A stretch of 64,000 bases of DNA, taken from positions 1 through 64,000 of the forward strand of contig NZ_LSJY01000070.1 of assembly GCF_001556865.1 (NCBI RefSeq). The letters are read 5' to 3'. Numbering within the stretch: the first letter of the stretch is position 1; every line of letters starts with the position of its first letter. This document shows, piece after piece, positions 1 to 8,278 of the stretch. Made by a program: the position numbers and the translations under genes. This DNA is from Sphingobium sp. CCH11-B1 (lineage in GTDB: Bacteria > Pseudomonadota > Alphaproteobacteria > Sphingomonadales > Sphingomonadaceae). Below the pieces are notes generated by a model. It was not told the DNA's origin. It did no database searches and was given only the letters and a program-made list of their open reading frames with translations.

Positions 1-24
1 CCCGCGCCGAAAAGGACCAGCATC

Positions 25-786
25 ATGACCGACCTTCCGATCGAACGCCACGAAGTCAAAGGCTTCGACGGCCTGCCGATCGCCGTGCATGTCGTTGGGC
101 AGGGGCGGGACTTGATGCTGATTCATGGCTATTTTTCCAACGCCTGGACCAACTGGATTCGCTACGGCCATGCAGCAAAGCTGGTGGACGCAGGATTCCG
201 CCTGATCCTGCCCGATCTTCGCGGCCATGGCGAAAGTGCCAAGCCGCACGACCCCGCCGCTTATCCGCCCGACGCCCTGACCGATGACAATCTGGCGGTG
301 GTGGAGCAGATGGGCCTCACCGACTATGATCTGGGCGGCTATTCTCTGGGGGCGCGAACCACGGTGCGGATGCTGGCACGCGGCGCTATCCCGCGCCGGG
401 TCATCCTGTCCGGCATGGGTTTGCGCGGTCTTGTGCAGACGCTCGACAATGGTGGCTATTATCGGAACGTCCTGACCAATCTTGGGACGTTCGAGCGCGG
501 AACCTCGGAATGGATGACGGAGGCATTCCTCAAGACCACGAAGGGCGATCCCGTCGCGCTGTTGAATATCCTAAACACCTTCGTCGATACGCCGCGGGAG
601 GTGATTGCCGCCTTTCATCAGCCGACCGCCGTGATTTGCGGGGCCGATGACGACAGCAACGGCAACGCGCGCGAACTGGCCGACGTGCTGCCCGACAGCC
701 GCTATGTGGAGGTGCCCGGCAGTCATATGAATGCCGTCACCCGCAAGGAACTGGGCCAGGCGATGGTCGATTTCCTGACCGCTTGA
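25..786 (+). CDS. alpha/beta-hydrolase fold protein
   Basis: 253-residue cytoplasmic alpha/beta hydrolase, probably an esterase or related hydrolase; the substrate is unknown. Seen: oxyanion-side HG at residues 34-35 (LIHGYFSNAW), nucleophile elbow GYSLG with Ser107, an acidic residue in GADDD (about 206-210) and a catalytic His in GSHMNAV (His234), in canonical order. The ATG at 25 follows an AAAGGA ribosome site at 11-16. No signal peptide. The next gene starts 53 bases downstream on the same strand. Family assignment is firm; specific function is not. Confidence 0.85.
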   Translation: MTDLPIERHEVKGFDGLPIAVHVVGQGRDLMLIHGYFSNAWTNWIRYGHAAKLVDAGFRLILPDLRGHGESAKPHDPAAYPPDALTDDNLAVVEQMGLTDYDLGGYSLGARTTVRMLARGAIPRRVILSGMGLRGLVQTLDNGGYYRNVLTNLGTFERGTSEWMTEAFLKTTKGDPVALLNILNTFVDTPREVIAAFHQPTAVICGADDDSNGNARELADVLPDSRYVEVPGSHMNAVTRKELGQAMVDFLTA

Positions 787-839
787 CTGGATCACGGGAC
801 GAAGTCACCTTCCGGCCATAGGTCTAGAAGGGGACTCCC

Positions 840-2654
840 ATGAAAATCGCTATATCGTTGGCCGCGCTTGCGGCCGCTCTCATTGCGTCGCCGGTCATGG
901 CGCAGCAGGCGACCGCACCGACCGCTGCCGATGCGGAGGCCTTCCTCGGCAAGGCCGAGCAGTCGCTGTTCGACCAGTCGATCGTCAGCAGCCGCGCGGC
1001 ATGGATCAATGCAACCTATATCACCGACGATACGGACGCCATCGCATCCTATTTCGGAGCCATCGATACCAAGCAGCGGGTGGATTACGCGCTGGAAGCG
1101 GCGAAGTTCGCGACCGCGCCGGGATTGACCCCGGAAACCAAGCGGCGGCTGACGCTGTTGCGCACGGCGCTGACGCTGCCCGCGCCGACCACGCCGGGCG
1201 CGGCGGAACAACTGAACGATCTCGCGACCAAGCTCCAGTCCGCTTACGGCAAGGGGAAGGGCACGCTGAAGGGCCAGCCGATCAACGGCAGCGACATCGA
1301 AGAGCAGATGGGGATCAACCGCAATCCCGAGGAATTGAAGGAGATGTGGGTCAGCTGGCACGACAATGTCGGCGCCCCGATGCGACGGGATTACACCAAG
1401 CTGGTGAGCATCGCGAATGCCGGGTCCAAGGAACTGGGATTTGCCGATACGGGCGCGATGTGGCGGTCAAAATATGACATGCCGGCCGATGATTTCGCCA
1501 GGCTGACCGATAAGATCTGGGCCGAAGTGAAGCCGCTCTATGACGAACTTCACTGCTACACGCGCACCAAGCTCAACGAGAAATATGGCGACGCGGTGCA
1601 GCCCAAAACCGGGCCGATCCGGGCGGACCTGCTGGGCAATATGTGGGCGCAGGAATGGGGCAACATCTATGATATCGTCGCTCCTGCCGGCGCGGGCGAC
1701 CTTGGCTATGACGTCACCGATCTGTTGAAGGCGAAGAATTACGACCCAGTGAAGATGGTGAAGGCCGGTGAGGGCTTCTACAGTTCGCTGGGCTTCGAAC
1801 CGCTGCCCGCGACCTTCTGGGAACGGTCGCAGATCGTGAAGCCGCGCGACCGTGACGTGGTGTGCCACGCGTCCGCCTGGGACATCGACAACAAGAATGA
1901 CATCCGCATCAAGATGTGCACCAAGGTCAACGGCGACGACTTCGTGACGATCCATCATGAACTCGGCCATAATTATTACCAGCGCGCCTATCAGATTCAG
2001 AAGCCGCTCTACCTCGATGGCGCCAATGACGGCTTTCATGAGGCCATAGGCGACTTCATCGCGCTGTCGATCACGCCCGACTATCTTGTGAAGATCGGCC
2101 TGCTGGACGCGGATAAGGTGCCGGGCGCGGACAAGGATCTGGGCCTGCTGCTAAGGCAGGCGATGGACAAGGTCGCCTTCCTGCCCTTCGGCCTGCTGAT
2201 CGACAAATGGCGCTGGGGCGTGTTCGACGGATCGATTCCCGAAAGCCAGTATGAAAAGGGCTGGACCGACCTGCGCCTCAAATATCAGGGGATCGTCCCG
2301 CCGGTCGCGCGGGACGAGAGCAAGTTCGACGCGGGCGCGAAATATCATATCCCGGGCAACACGCCCTACGCCCGGTATTTCCTCGCGCGGGTGCTGCAGT
2401 TCCAATTCTATGAAGCTGCATGCCGGCAGGCAGGATGGAAGGGCCCGCTCCACCGCTGTTCCTTCTATGGTGACAAGGCCGTAGGCCAGAAGCTGAACGC
2501 CATGCTGGAGATGGGTGCGTCCAAGCCCTGGCCCGACGCACTCGCCGCCTTCACCGGCAGCCGGACAATGTCCGGCAAAGCGCTCGTCAATTATTTCGCT
2601 CCGCTCCAGAAGTGGTTAGTTCAACAGAATAAAGGCAAGTCTTGCGGCTGGTAA
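840..2654 (+). CDS. secreted M2-family (ACE-like) zinc dipeptidyl carboxypeptidase
   Basis: 604-residue homologue of angiotensin-converting enzyme (peptidase family M2), expected to remove C-terminal dipeptides in the periplasm. Residues 1-22 form a Sec signal peptide ending VMA-QQ. The zinc site is complete: HELGH at 373-377 (ligands His373 and His377, base Glu374) and the third ligand Glu401 in GFHEAIGD, the spacing and context typical of ACE. Length matches a single-domain ACE. A GGAGGG-like sequence lacks ideal spacing, but GGGGAC lies just before the ATG. The diguanylate cyclase follows after 30 bases. In vivo substrates are unknown; peptide scavenging is an inference. Confidence 0.93.
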   Translation: MKIAISLAALAAALIASPVMAQQATAPTAADAEAFLGKAEQSLFDQSIVSSRAAWINATYITDDTDAIASYFGAIDTKQRVDYALEAAKFATAPGLTPETKRRLTLLRTALTLPAPTTPGAAEQLNDLATKLQSAYGKGKGTLKGQPINGSDIEEQMGINRNPEELKEMWVSWHDNVGAPMRRDYTKLVSIANAGSKELGFADTGAMWRSKYDMPADDFARLTDKIWAEVKPLYDELHCYTRTKLNEKYGDAVQPKTGPIRADLLGNMWAQEWGNIYDIVAPAGAGDLGYDVTDLLKAKNYDPVKMVKAGEGFYSSLGFEPLPATFWERSQIVKPRDRDVVCHASAWDIDNKNDIRIKMCTKVNGDDFVTIHHELGHNYYQRAYQIQKPLYLDGANDGFHEAIGDFIALSITPDYLVKIGLLDADKVPGADKDLGLLLRQAMDKVAFLPFGLLIDKWRWGVFDGSIPESQYEKGWTDLRLKYQGIVPPVARDESKFDAGAKYHIPGNTPYARYFLARVLQFQFYEAACRQAGWKGPLHRCSFYGDKAVGQKLNAMLEMGASKPWPDALAAFTGSRTMSGKALVNYFAPLQKWLVQQNKGKSCGW

Positions 2655-2684
2655 GTCGGTATAAAAATTGATAGGCGGCTGCGC

Positions 2685-3833
2685 ATGAACGCAGCCGCCA
2701 TTCTTCTGTCGCTCCTCTTTGGCACCGCCCTGGTCATGACGATCGCTCTCACGGTCGCCTGGCAGCATTTCGGACGGCAAAGATATGTGCTGACATGGAC
2801 TGCATCCTACGCCGTCGGCATGTTGCAGTGGATCGCCAATGCAGCCGCCTTCTTCATGAAGAGCCCGGCGCTCTACATACTGACGGGCGTCGGATTGATC
2901 GTCAGCGGGTCGTTGCTGGCGGTGGGCGTTCGCCAACGATCCGGCCGTCCCCTGCGGCTGATGGCCTTCATCCTGCCAGGCGCGATCGTGGTCCTCGCCA
3001 TGGCGCTGGCGATCGGCTCGGCGAGCAGCCAATTGATGCAGGGCTTCATCATTCCCGTCTATGTTGGCCTGCTGCTGGCGGTCAGCGCCATTTCGCTCTG
3101 GCCCCGGAACCGCAAGATCACGCCGCCGGAACTGGCCTTTTTCGCGGCATTGGTAGCCTTTGTCATGGTCCAGTTTGCTCTCGCCACGTCAGCGATGATG
3201 ATACGCGGTCCGGAAAGCGGCAAGGAACTTTATCGGCTGATCTTCAGCATCTTCGCGCCGACAATCTATGTGGCGAATGCCGTGACCGCGGTTCTTGTCG
3301 TCGCCGGCGACCTGGCGCAGCAACTGCGCCGGCAGATGCGGCACGACCCGCTGACCGAGGTGCTGAACCGGCGCGGCCTGGACGATGCGGCCGATCAGGC
3401 CATCGCCCTGGCGCGGCGGCACAAGCGTCCGCTGGCGCTGGTGGTATGCGACCTGGACGGGTTCAAGGCACTCAATGACGGTCACGGGCATATTGCCGGG
3501 GATCAGGCGCTCAAGAGCTTCGCCGGCCTTCTGACCAGCGCGCTGCGCAGGGGGGACATTGTCGGTCGCATGGGCGGGGACGAGTTCGGCCTGTTGTTGA
3601 TGGACACAGACGCCCAAGCCGCTGCCGAAGTCATGGAGCGGGTACGGGCAGAGGTAGCGCATCTTGCGCTCGAGCAGGTCCCAAGCCCTCAGCTTCGCGC
3701 CAGTTTTGGCGTCGCTGAACTGATGGCTGACGACGCCCGTCTGGAGGACATGGTCGCCCGGGCCGACGCCGCCCTATACGAAGCAAAGAATCTCGGACGG
3801 AATCGCGTCGCTGTCTGGCGCGAGGCTGCCTGA
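2685..3833 (+). CDS. membrane-anchored GGDEF diguanylate cyclase
   Basis: 382 residues. The N-terminal 210 residues contain about six hydrophobic segments (for example 3-24, 42-60, 64-82, 92-112) and no recognised sensor domain. The C-terminal GGDEF domain (about 220-380) has an intact GGDEF at 297-301, so c-di-GMP synthesis from two GTP is expected. An RxxD inhibitory-site motif (RRGD) lies five residues before GGDEF, suggesting product inhibition. There is no EAL domain. The gene follows the M2 peptidase by 30 bases and converges with amn with a 12-base gap. Confidence 0.92.
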   Translation: MNAAAILLSLLFGTALVMTIALTVAWQHFGRQRYVLTWTASYAVGMLQWIANAAAFFMKSPALYILTGVGLIVSGSLLAVGVRQRSGRPLRLMAFILPGAIVVLAMALAIGSASSQLMQGFIIPVYVGLLLAVSAISLWPRNRKITPPELAFFAALVAFVMVQFALATSAMMIRGPESGKELYRLIFSIFAPTIYVANAVTAVLVVAGDLAQQLRRQMRHDPLTEVLNRRGLDDAADQAIALARRHKRPLALVVCDLDGFKALNDGHGHIAGDQALKSFAGLLTSALRRGDIVGRMGGDEFGLLLMDTDAQAAAEVMERVRAEVAHLALEQVPSPQLRASFGVAELMADDARLEDMVARADAALYEAKNLGRNRVAVWREAA

Positions 3834-3842
3834 CCGCAGCCT
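3823..3842. terminator. hairpin between convergent genes, candidate bidirectional terminator
   Basis: Perfect inverted repeat AGGCTGC / GCAGCCT with a 6-base loop, spanning the stop codon of the GGDEF gene and reaching the gap before the amn stop. There is no U-tract on either side, so termination activity is only inferred from its location. Confidence 0.35.
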
Positions 3843-3845
3843 GCC

Positions 3846-5300
3846 TCAGCGGAACGGCGGTTCGTTGAACGCGCGCAGCTTGCGGCTGTGCAGCTTCGCG
3901 CCCTCCTGCCGCAACAATTCGCATGTCATGATGCCCACCCGCAAATGCCCGGCAATCGCTTCTTCATAGAAGCGGTTGGCTTGCCCCGGCAGCTTGAGTT
4001 CACCGTGAATGGGCTTGTCCGACACGCAAAGCAGCGTGCCGTACGGGACGCGGAACCGATAGCCCTGCGCCGCAATCGTGGCGGACTCCATGTCGATCCC
4101 TACAGCGCGCGACAGGCTGAAGCGCAGAGCGGAGCTGGAATAGCGCAATTCCCAGTTGCGATCGTCGGTCGTCACCACCGTCCCGGTGCGCAACCGGCGC
4201 TTGAAATCTTCCGGGTCGCCACTGCCCAATATCGCCTCGGCGGCGCTGGCCATCGCTACCTGCACCTCCGCGATCGCTGGCACGGGTATTTCCGGCGGCA
4301 GCATCTCGTCAAGGACATGGTCGTCGCGCAGATAGGCGTGGGCGAGGACATAGTCACCGATCCGCTGGCTGGGGCGCAGGCCGCCGCAATGGCCGATCAT
4401 CAGCCAGGCTTCAGGACGAACCACCGCCAGATGATCGCAAATCGTCTTGGCGTTGGAAGGCCCGACGCCGATGTTGACGAGCGTAATGCCGCTGCGATCG
4501 GGCGCGATCAGGTGATAGGCGGGCATCTGGTGCCTGCGCCACGCGCTGTCCGCCACCATCCGCGCCGGGTCCGCCGTTTCCGGGGTGACATAGACACCGC
4601 CCGCGCCGGACAGGGCAGTGTAGCGGCTCCCTTCGCGCTGCAGTTCCGAGCAGGCCCAGGCGACGAATTCGTCGACATAGCGGTGATAGTTGGTGAAGAG
4701 GATGTAACGCTGGACATGCTCGGCGGGCGTGCCGGTATAATGTTTCAGCCGTGCAAGCGAGAAGTCGGTGCGAAGCCCGTCGAACAGTGCAAGCGGCCTA
4801 TCCCCATGGGCGTCGGGCACGAACAGGCCGTCTGCAATCTCATCTCCGATCTCTGCCAGTTCGGTGGCGGGGAAATGCCGCGCCAATTCGGTCGGCGGCG
4901 TCCCGTCCAGCGCGCTGATGTCCAGCCCGTCGAGCACGTAGGGGAAGGGGATTTGCTGGTCACTGAGCCCGACATCCACCTCCACCCCATAGTCGCGGAC
5001 CAGAAGGTCGATCTGTTCGGCGAGATAGTCTGCGAACATGGCCGGCCGGGTGATCGTCGTGACGTAGCGCCCGGGCTTTGACAGGCGCGCGAAGGACCGG
5101 CCAGGAGGCGGCGCTTCGCCGTCGGCATGATGGGTGATGCGCAGTTCGGGGTAGCAGAAGCGGCGGTCGGCCCGCGCCTCGGGCGGCGGGATGCTGCCGT
5201 CGCGCGCATAGGCGCGCATCGCGTCCCGCAGGGTTTCTATCGAAGTCTGGTAAATCCGGTCGAGTTGCGCGACCGTCGCTGTGCCGATGCTTTGTGTCAT
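3846..5300 (-). CDS. amn: AMP nucleosidase
   Basis: 484-residue AMP nucleosidase, which hydrolyses AMP to adenine and ribose 5-phosphate in the cytoplasm (adenylate pool control and purine salvage). The N-terminal about 180 residues match the Amn-specific domain. The C-terminal part is the nucleoside-phosphorylase-like fold, with NIGVGPSNAKTICDHL, MIGHCGGLRPSQ and the ribose-binding GIDMESATIAAQGYRF stretch. Length equals that of the family. It lies downstream of the peroxiredoxin gene on the same strand, separated by 91 bases containing a large hairpin, so it may be transcribed separately. Confidence 0.95.
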   Translation of the reverse strand: MTQSIGTATVAQLDRIYQTSIETLRDAMRAYARDGSIPPPEARADRRFCYPELRITHHADGEAPPPGRSFARLSKPGRYVTTITRPAMFADYLAEQIDLLVRDYGVEVDVGLSDQQIPFPYVLDGLDISALDGTPPTELARHFPATELAEIGDEIADGLFVPDAHGDRPLALFDGLRTDFSLARLKHYTGTPAEHVQRYILFTNYHRYVDEFVAWACSELQREGSRYTALSGAGGVYVTPETADPARMVADSAWRRHQMPAYHLIAPDRSGITLVNIGVGPSNAKTICDHLAVVRPEAWLMIGHCGGLRPSQRIGDYVLAHAYLRDDHVLDEMLPPEIPVPAIAEVQVAMASAAEAILGSGDPEDFKRRLRTGTVVTTDDRNWELRYSSSALRFSLSRAVGIDMESATIAAQGYRFRVPYGTLLCVSDKPIHGELKLPGQANRFYEEAIAGHLRVGIMTCELLRQEGAKLHSRKLRAFNEPPFR

Positions 5301-5351
5301 CGCCCCCTGTTACCGCCTTTGAGTGACGGAAGAAAGACCTTCGGGCGAATG

Positions 5352-5384
5352 CCGCGCGCCGGCGGACGATCCGCCAGCGCGCGG
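5352..5384 (-). terminator. strong GC-rich hairpin after peroxiredoxin gene
   Basis: Inverted repeat with 14 base pairs, one C/A mismatch and a 3-base loop: CCGCGCGC and GGCGGA pair with TCCGCC and GCGCGCGG. On the minus strand it follows the peroxiredoxin stop by 7 bases and is followed by a pyrimidine-rich TCTTTCTT stretch. It probably ends or attenuates the peroxiredoxin transcript before amn. Confidence 0.5.
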
Positions 5385-5391
5385 CCGAAGC

Positions 5392-5874
5392 TTAGAGCTG
5401 GCTGAGCATATATTCAGCGGAGGACAGCTTGAAGTCGCCGGGCGCTTCGACATTCAGTTCCTCGACCACGCCGTCCTTGACGATCATCGAAAAGCGCTGA
5501 CCCCGGGTGCCGAGCCCGAACTTGCTGCCGTCCATGGTGAGGCCCACCGCCTTGGCGAAATCGGCATTGCCGTCGGCCAGCATCGTCACCTTGCCTTCCG
5601 CTCCAGCGGACTTGCTCCATGCGCCCATCACGAAGGGATCGTTGACCGCGGTGCACGCGATCTCATCCACGCCTTTCGCTTTCAGTTCTTCCGCCTTGTC
5701 GATGAAGCCGGGCAGGTGGCGGGCCGAGCAGGTTGGCGTGAAAGCGCCCGGCACCGAGAAGAGAGCAACGGTCTTGCCGGCGAAGAAATCCTCCGACGAT
5801 ACGGCTTCGGGGCCGTTCTCGGTCATCTTCGCGAAGCTGGTGGTGGGGAGGCGATCGCCTTTGGAAATCGTCAT
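5392..5874 (-). CDS. peroxiredoxin, Prx5/redoxin family
   Basis: 160-residue thiol peroxidase that reduces hydrogen and organic peroxides in the cytoplasm. The peroxidatic Cys49 sits in PGAFTPTCSARHLPGF, the Prx5-subfamily signature. A second cysteine occurs in ACTAVND, but whether it resolves the disulfide is not known. The ATG at 5874 was chosen over an in-frame upstream start because an AGGAGA ribosome site lies 6-11 bases before it and the family begins here (MTISKGDRLP). Divergent from yqgE across 145 bases. Confidence 0.93.
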   Translation of the reverse strand: MTISKGDRLPTTSFAKMTENGPEAVSSEDFFAGKTVALFSVPGAFTPTCSARHLPGFIDKAEELKAKGVDEIACTAVNDPFVMGAWSKSAGAEGKVTMLADGNADFAKAVGLTMDGSKFGLGTRGQRFSMIVKDGVVEELNVEAPGDFKLSSAEYMLSQL

Positions 5875-6019
5875 ATGCTTGTCTCCTGGCCTGATTACGG
5901 GCGGGAGGTCGGCGCAAAGCGGCCTTGTGTCAAGACGAGGCGCTGCAATAAGTCGGCCCGCCCCATGCGAACGGCAGGCACGGCTTGGCATCGCCCGGCA
6001 GCCACCTATATTCCTGGAT

Positions 6020-6580
6020 ATGACAGCGGCACGCTTTTATGGCGGGCAGTTCTTGCTCGCCCTTCCCGGCATGGAAGACATGCGGTTCGATCATGGCGTC
6101 GTGGCGCTGTGCGTGCATGACGAGAATGGCGCCCTGGGCATTGCGGTGGATGAAGAGATAGAGGGCGTCCGGTTCCGTGACCTTCTGGAGAGCTTCGATA
6201 TCGATGCCGCCGGAGTGGAGGATGTCCCGGTGCTGCGCGGCGGGCCGGTGGAACCCAGGCGTGGGTTCGTTCTACATTCGCTCGACTGGGGTGGGCAGGA
6301 CATGGTCGACGTGGGCGGCCTATGGGGCCTGTCCGGATCGCTCGACATATTGAAGGCGATCGCGGAAGGGCGCGGGCCAAGCCGTTATCTGATCGCGCTC
6401 GGCTATGCGGGTTGGGGCGCGGGCCAACTGGAACAGGAATTGACGGGCGAGAGCTGGTTCCTGGCGAATGGCGATCCCGACCTGCTGTTCGACATGCCTG
6501 CGCGGCGCCGATGGGCGGCCGCCTTCGCCGCGGCGGGCGTCGATTCCTCCCATCTGGTTTCCGGTGCAGGCTCGGCCTGA
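6020..6580 (+). CDS. yqgE: YqgE/AlgH family protein (UPF0301)
   Basis: 186-residue cytoplasmic protein of the YqgE/AlgH family. The conserved N-terminal block YGGQFLLALPGMEDMRF and the later GYAGWGAGQLEQEL and WFLANGD blocks are diagnostic. Biochemical function is unresolved in the family. The open frame extends far upstream, but the ATG at 6020 matches the usual family N-terminus. Ends 131 bases before ahcY. The last about 20 residues (DSSHLVSGAGSA) are typical of alphaproteobacterial members. Confidence 0.9.
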   Translation: MTAARFYGGQFLLALPGMEDMRFDHGVVALCVHDENGALGIAVDEEIEGVRFRDLLESFDIDAAGVEDVPVLRGGPVEPRRGFVLHSLDWGGQDMVDVGGLWGLSGSLDILKAIAEGRGPSRYLIALGYAGWGAGQLEQELTGESWFLANGDPDLLFDMPARRRWAAAFAAAGVDSSHLVSGAGSA

Positions 6581-6592
6581 TCCGCCTTCGAC

Positions 6593-6608
6593 ATAAAGAA
6601 ATCTTTAT
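6593..6608. promoter_or_regulatory. palindromic operator candidate upstream of ahcY
   Basis: Perfect 7-base inverted repeat ATAAAGA-AA-TCTTTAT, overlapping an AT-rich TATATA at 6606-6611 that could serve as a -10 element. It lies 104 bases before the ahcY start. It resembles the ATAAAG/CTTTAT palindromes known upstream of methionine-cycle genes controlled by ArsR-family SahR-type regulators in proteobacteria. The link to SahR is from memory of the motif and is an inference. Confidence 0.55.
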
Positions 6609-6711
6609 ATAGGGTTGTCACCACTGCGTCCGATTGGTAAGGCGCTGGCCATTCCCATCATGCGCCCCGCGCGCGCCGGTGGACCCATTCTAAGCTAACG
6701 GAGACACGAAC

Positions 6712-8130
6712 GTGGCCACCGCACCCGCCGCCCAGGCGCAGGATTATGTGATTGCCGACATCGGCCTGGCCGCCTTTGGCCGCAAGGAAATCGAGATCGC
6801 CGAGACCGAGATGCCCGGCCTCATGGCGCTGCGCGAGGAGTTCGGTCCGAGCCAGCCGCTTAAAGGGGCTCGGATCACGGGGTCGCTGCACATGACCATC
6901 CAGACCGCCGTGCTGATCGAGACGCTGACGGCGCTCGGCGCGCAGGTCCGCTGGGCCACCTGCAACATCTTCTCGACGCAGGACCATGCCGCCGCCGCCA
7001 TCGCCGCGTCCGGCGTGCCGGTCTTCGCTGTGAAAGGCGAAACGCTGCAGGAATATTGGGACTATGTCGAACGCATCTTCGACTGGCACAATGACGATAG
7101 CGGCGTATGCAACCTGATCCTGGACGATGGCGGCGACGCCACCATGTTTGCCCTGTGGGGCGCGCGGGTCGAGGCTGGCGAGCCCTTGTTCACCCCGTCG
7201 AACGAGGAAGAGGAAATCTTCTGCGCGGTGCTGAAGCGCGTGCTGAAAGACCGTCCCGGCTTCCTGACCAAGACCGTCCAGTCGATCAAGGGCGTGTCGG
7301 AAGAAACCACCACCGGCGTGCATCGCCTGTATGAACTGTCGAAGAAGGGCAAGCTGCCCTTCCCGGCGATCAACGTGAACGACAGCGTCACCAAGTCGAA
7401 ATTCGACAATCTCTACGGCTGCAAGGAATCCCTGGTCGACGCCATCCGTCGCGGCACCGACGTCATGCTGGCCGGCAAGGTCGCCTGCGTCGCGGGCTTC
7501 GGCGATGTAGGCAAGGGTTCGGCGGCGTCTCTGCGCAACGGCGGCGCGCGCGTGCTGGTGACCGAGGTCGATCCGATCTGCGCGCTGCAGGCCGCGATGG
7601 AAGGCTATGAGGTCGTGACGATGGAAGAAGCGGCGCCGCGCGCCGACATCTTCGTCACCGCCACCGGCAACGAAGGCGTCCTGACTGTCGATCATATGCG
7701 CGCCATGAAGAATATGGCGATCGTGTCGAACATCGGCCATTTCGACAGCGAGATCGAGATTGCCGGCCTCCAGAATTTCAAATGGACCGAGATCAAACCG
7801 CAGGTCGACGAAGTCGAATTCCCCGACGGCAAGAAGATCATCGTCCTGTCGAAGGGCCGCCTCGTGAACCTGGGCAACGCGACCGGGCATCCCAGCTTCG
7901 TCATGTCGGCCAGCTTCACCAACCAGACGCTGGCGCAGATCGAACTGTGGACCCGCAGCGAGCAGTACAAGAACGACGTCTATGTGCTGCCCAAGCATCT
8001 GGACGAGAAGGTCGCCGCGCTTCACCTAGAAAAGCTGGGCGTGAAGCTGACCAAGCTCAGCCAGCGCCAGGCCGACTATATCGGCGTACCGGTGGACGGG
8101 CCGTTCAAGCCCGACCATTATCGCTACTGA
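6712..8130 (+). CDS. ahcY: adenosylhomocysteinase (S-adenosyl-L-homocysteine hydrolase)
   Basis: 472-residue NAD-dependent hydrolase that splits S-adenosylhomocysteine into adenosine and homocysteine, keeping methylation reactions running. Seen: the substrate domain with [16 protein letters not shown] and [16 protein letters not shown], the NAD-binding [28 protein letters not shown], and the family C-terminus PFKPDHYRY. The start is GTG at 6712 with GGAG at 6700-6703. Length is standard for the bacterial form. A palindromic operator lies upstream and an intrinsic terminator directly downstream, so it is probably monocistronic and regulated with the methionine cycle. Confidence 0.98.
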   Translation: MATAPAAQAQDYVIADIGLAAFGRKEIEIAETEMPGLMALREEFGPSQPLKGARITGSLHMTIQTAVLIETLTALGAQVRWATCNIFSTQDHAAAAIAASGVPVFAVKGETLQEYWDYVERIFDWHNDDSGVCNLILDDGGDATMFALWGARVEAGEPLFTPSNEEEEIFCAVLKRVLKDRPGFLTKTVQSIKGVSEETTTGVHRLYELSKKGKLPFPAINVNDSVTKSKFDNLYGCKESLVDAIRRGTDVMLAGKVACVAGFGDVGKGSAASLRNGGARVLVTEVDPICALQAAMEGYEVVTMEEAAPRADIFVTATGNEGVLTVDHMRAMKNMAIVSNIGHFDSEIEIAGLQNFKWTEIKPQVDEVEFPDGKKIIVLSKGRLVNLGNATGHPSFVMSASFTNQTLAQIELWTRSEQYKNDVYVLPKHLDEKVAALHLEKLGVKLTKLSQRQADYIGVPVDGPFKPDHYRY

Positions 8131-8154
8131 TCCCGCTACGGGTGATGGAACTGG

Positions 8155-8182
8155 AAGGGAGGCGGAAACGCCTCCCTTTTTT
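8155..8182 (+). terminator. rho-independent terminator of ahcY
   Basis: Ten-base perfect stem AAGGGAGGCG / CGCCTCCCTT with a GAAA tetraloop, followed by four more T residues. It starts 25 bases after the ahcY stop. Confidence 0.95.
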
Positions 8183-8278
8183 GTTGCGTCCCTTCTTCCC
8201 GATAGGGGCGATCTGCTTTAGGCCGGAGCGGATGAGAACCGGGAACGCGAAGGGCAGAGGCGAAGGAGGCAGGCGGGC

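Noticed and set aside
5875..6019. Longer N-termini for peroxiredoxin and YqgE reaching into their shared gap
   Set aside because: The extra residues are Arg/Pro/Ala-rich with no family match, and the inner ATG of the peroxiredoxin has a clear AGGAGA site.
6581..6711. SAH riboswitch upstream of ahcY
   Set aside because: I looked for the conserved stem and loop bases of the known SAH aptamer and did not find them; a DNA palindrome explains the region better.
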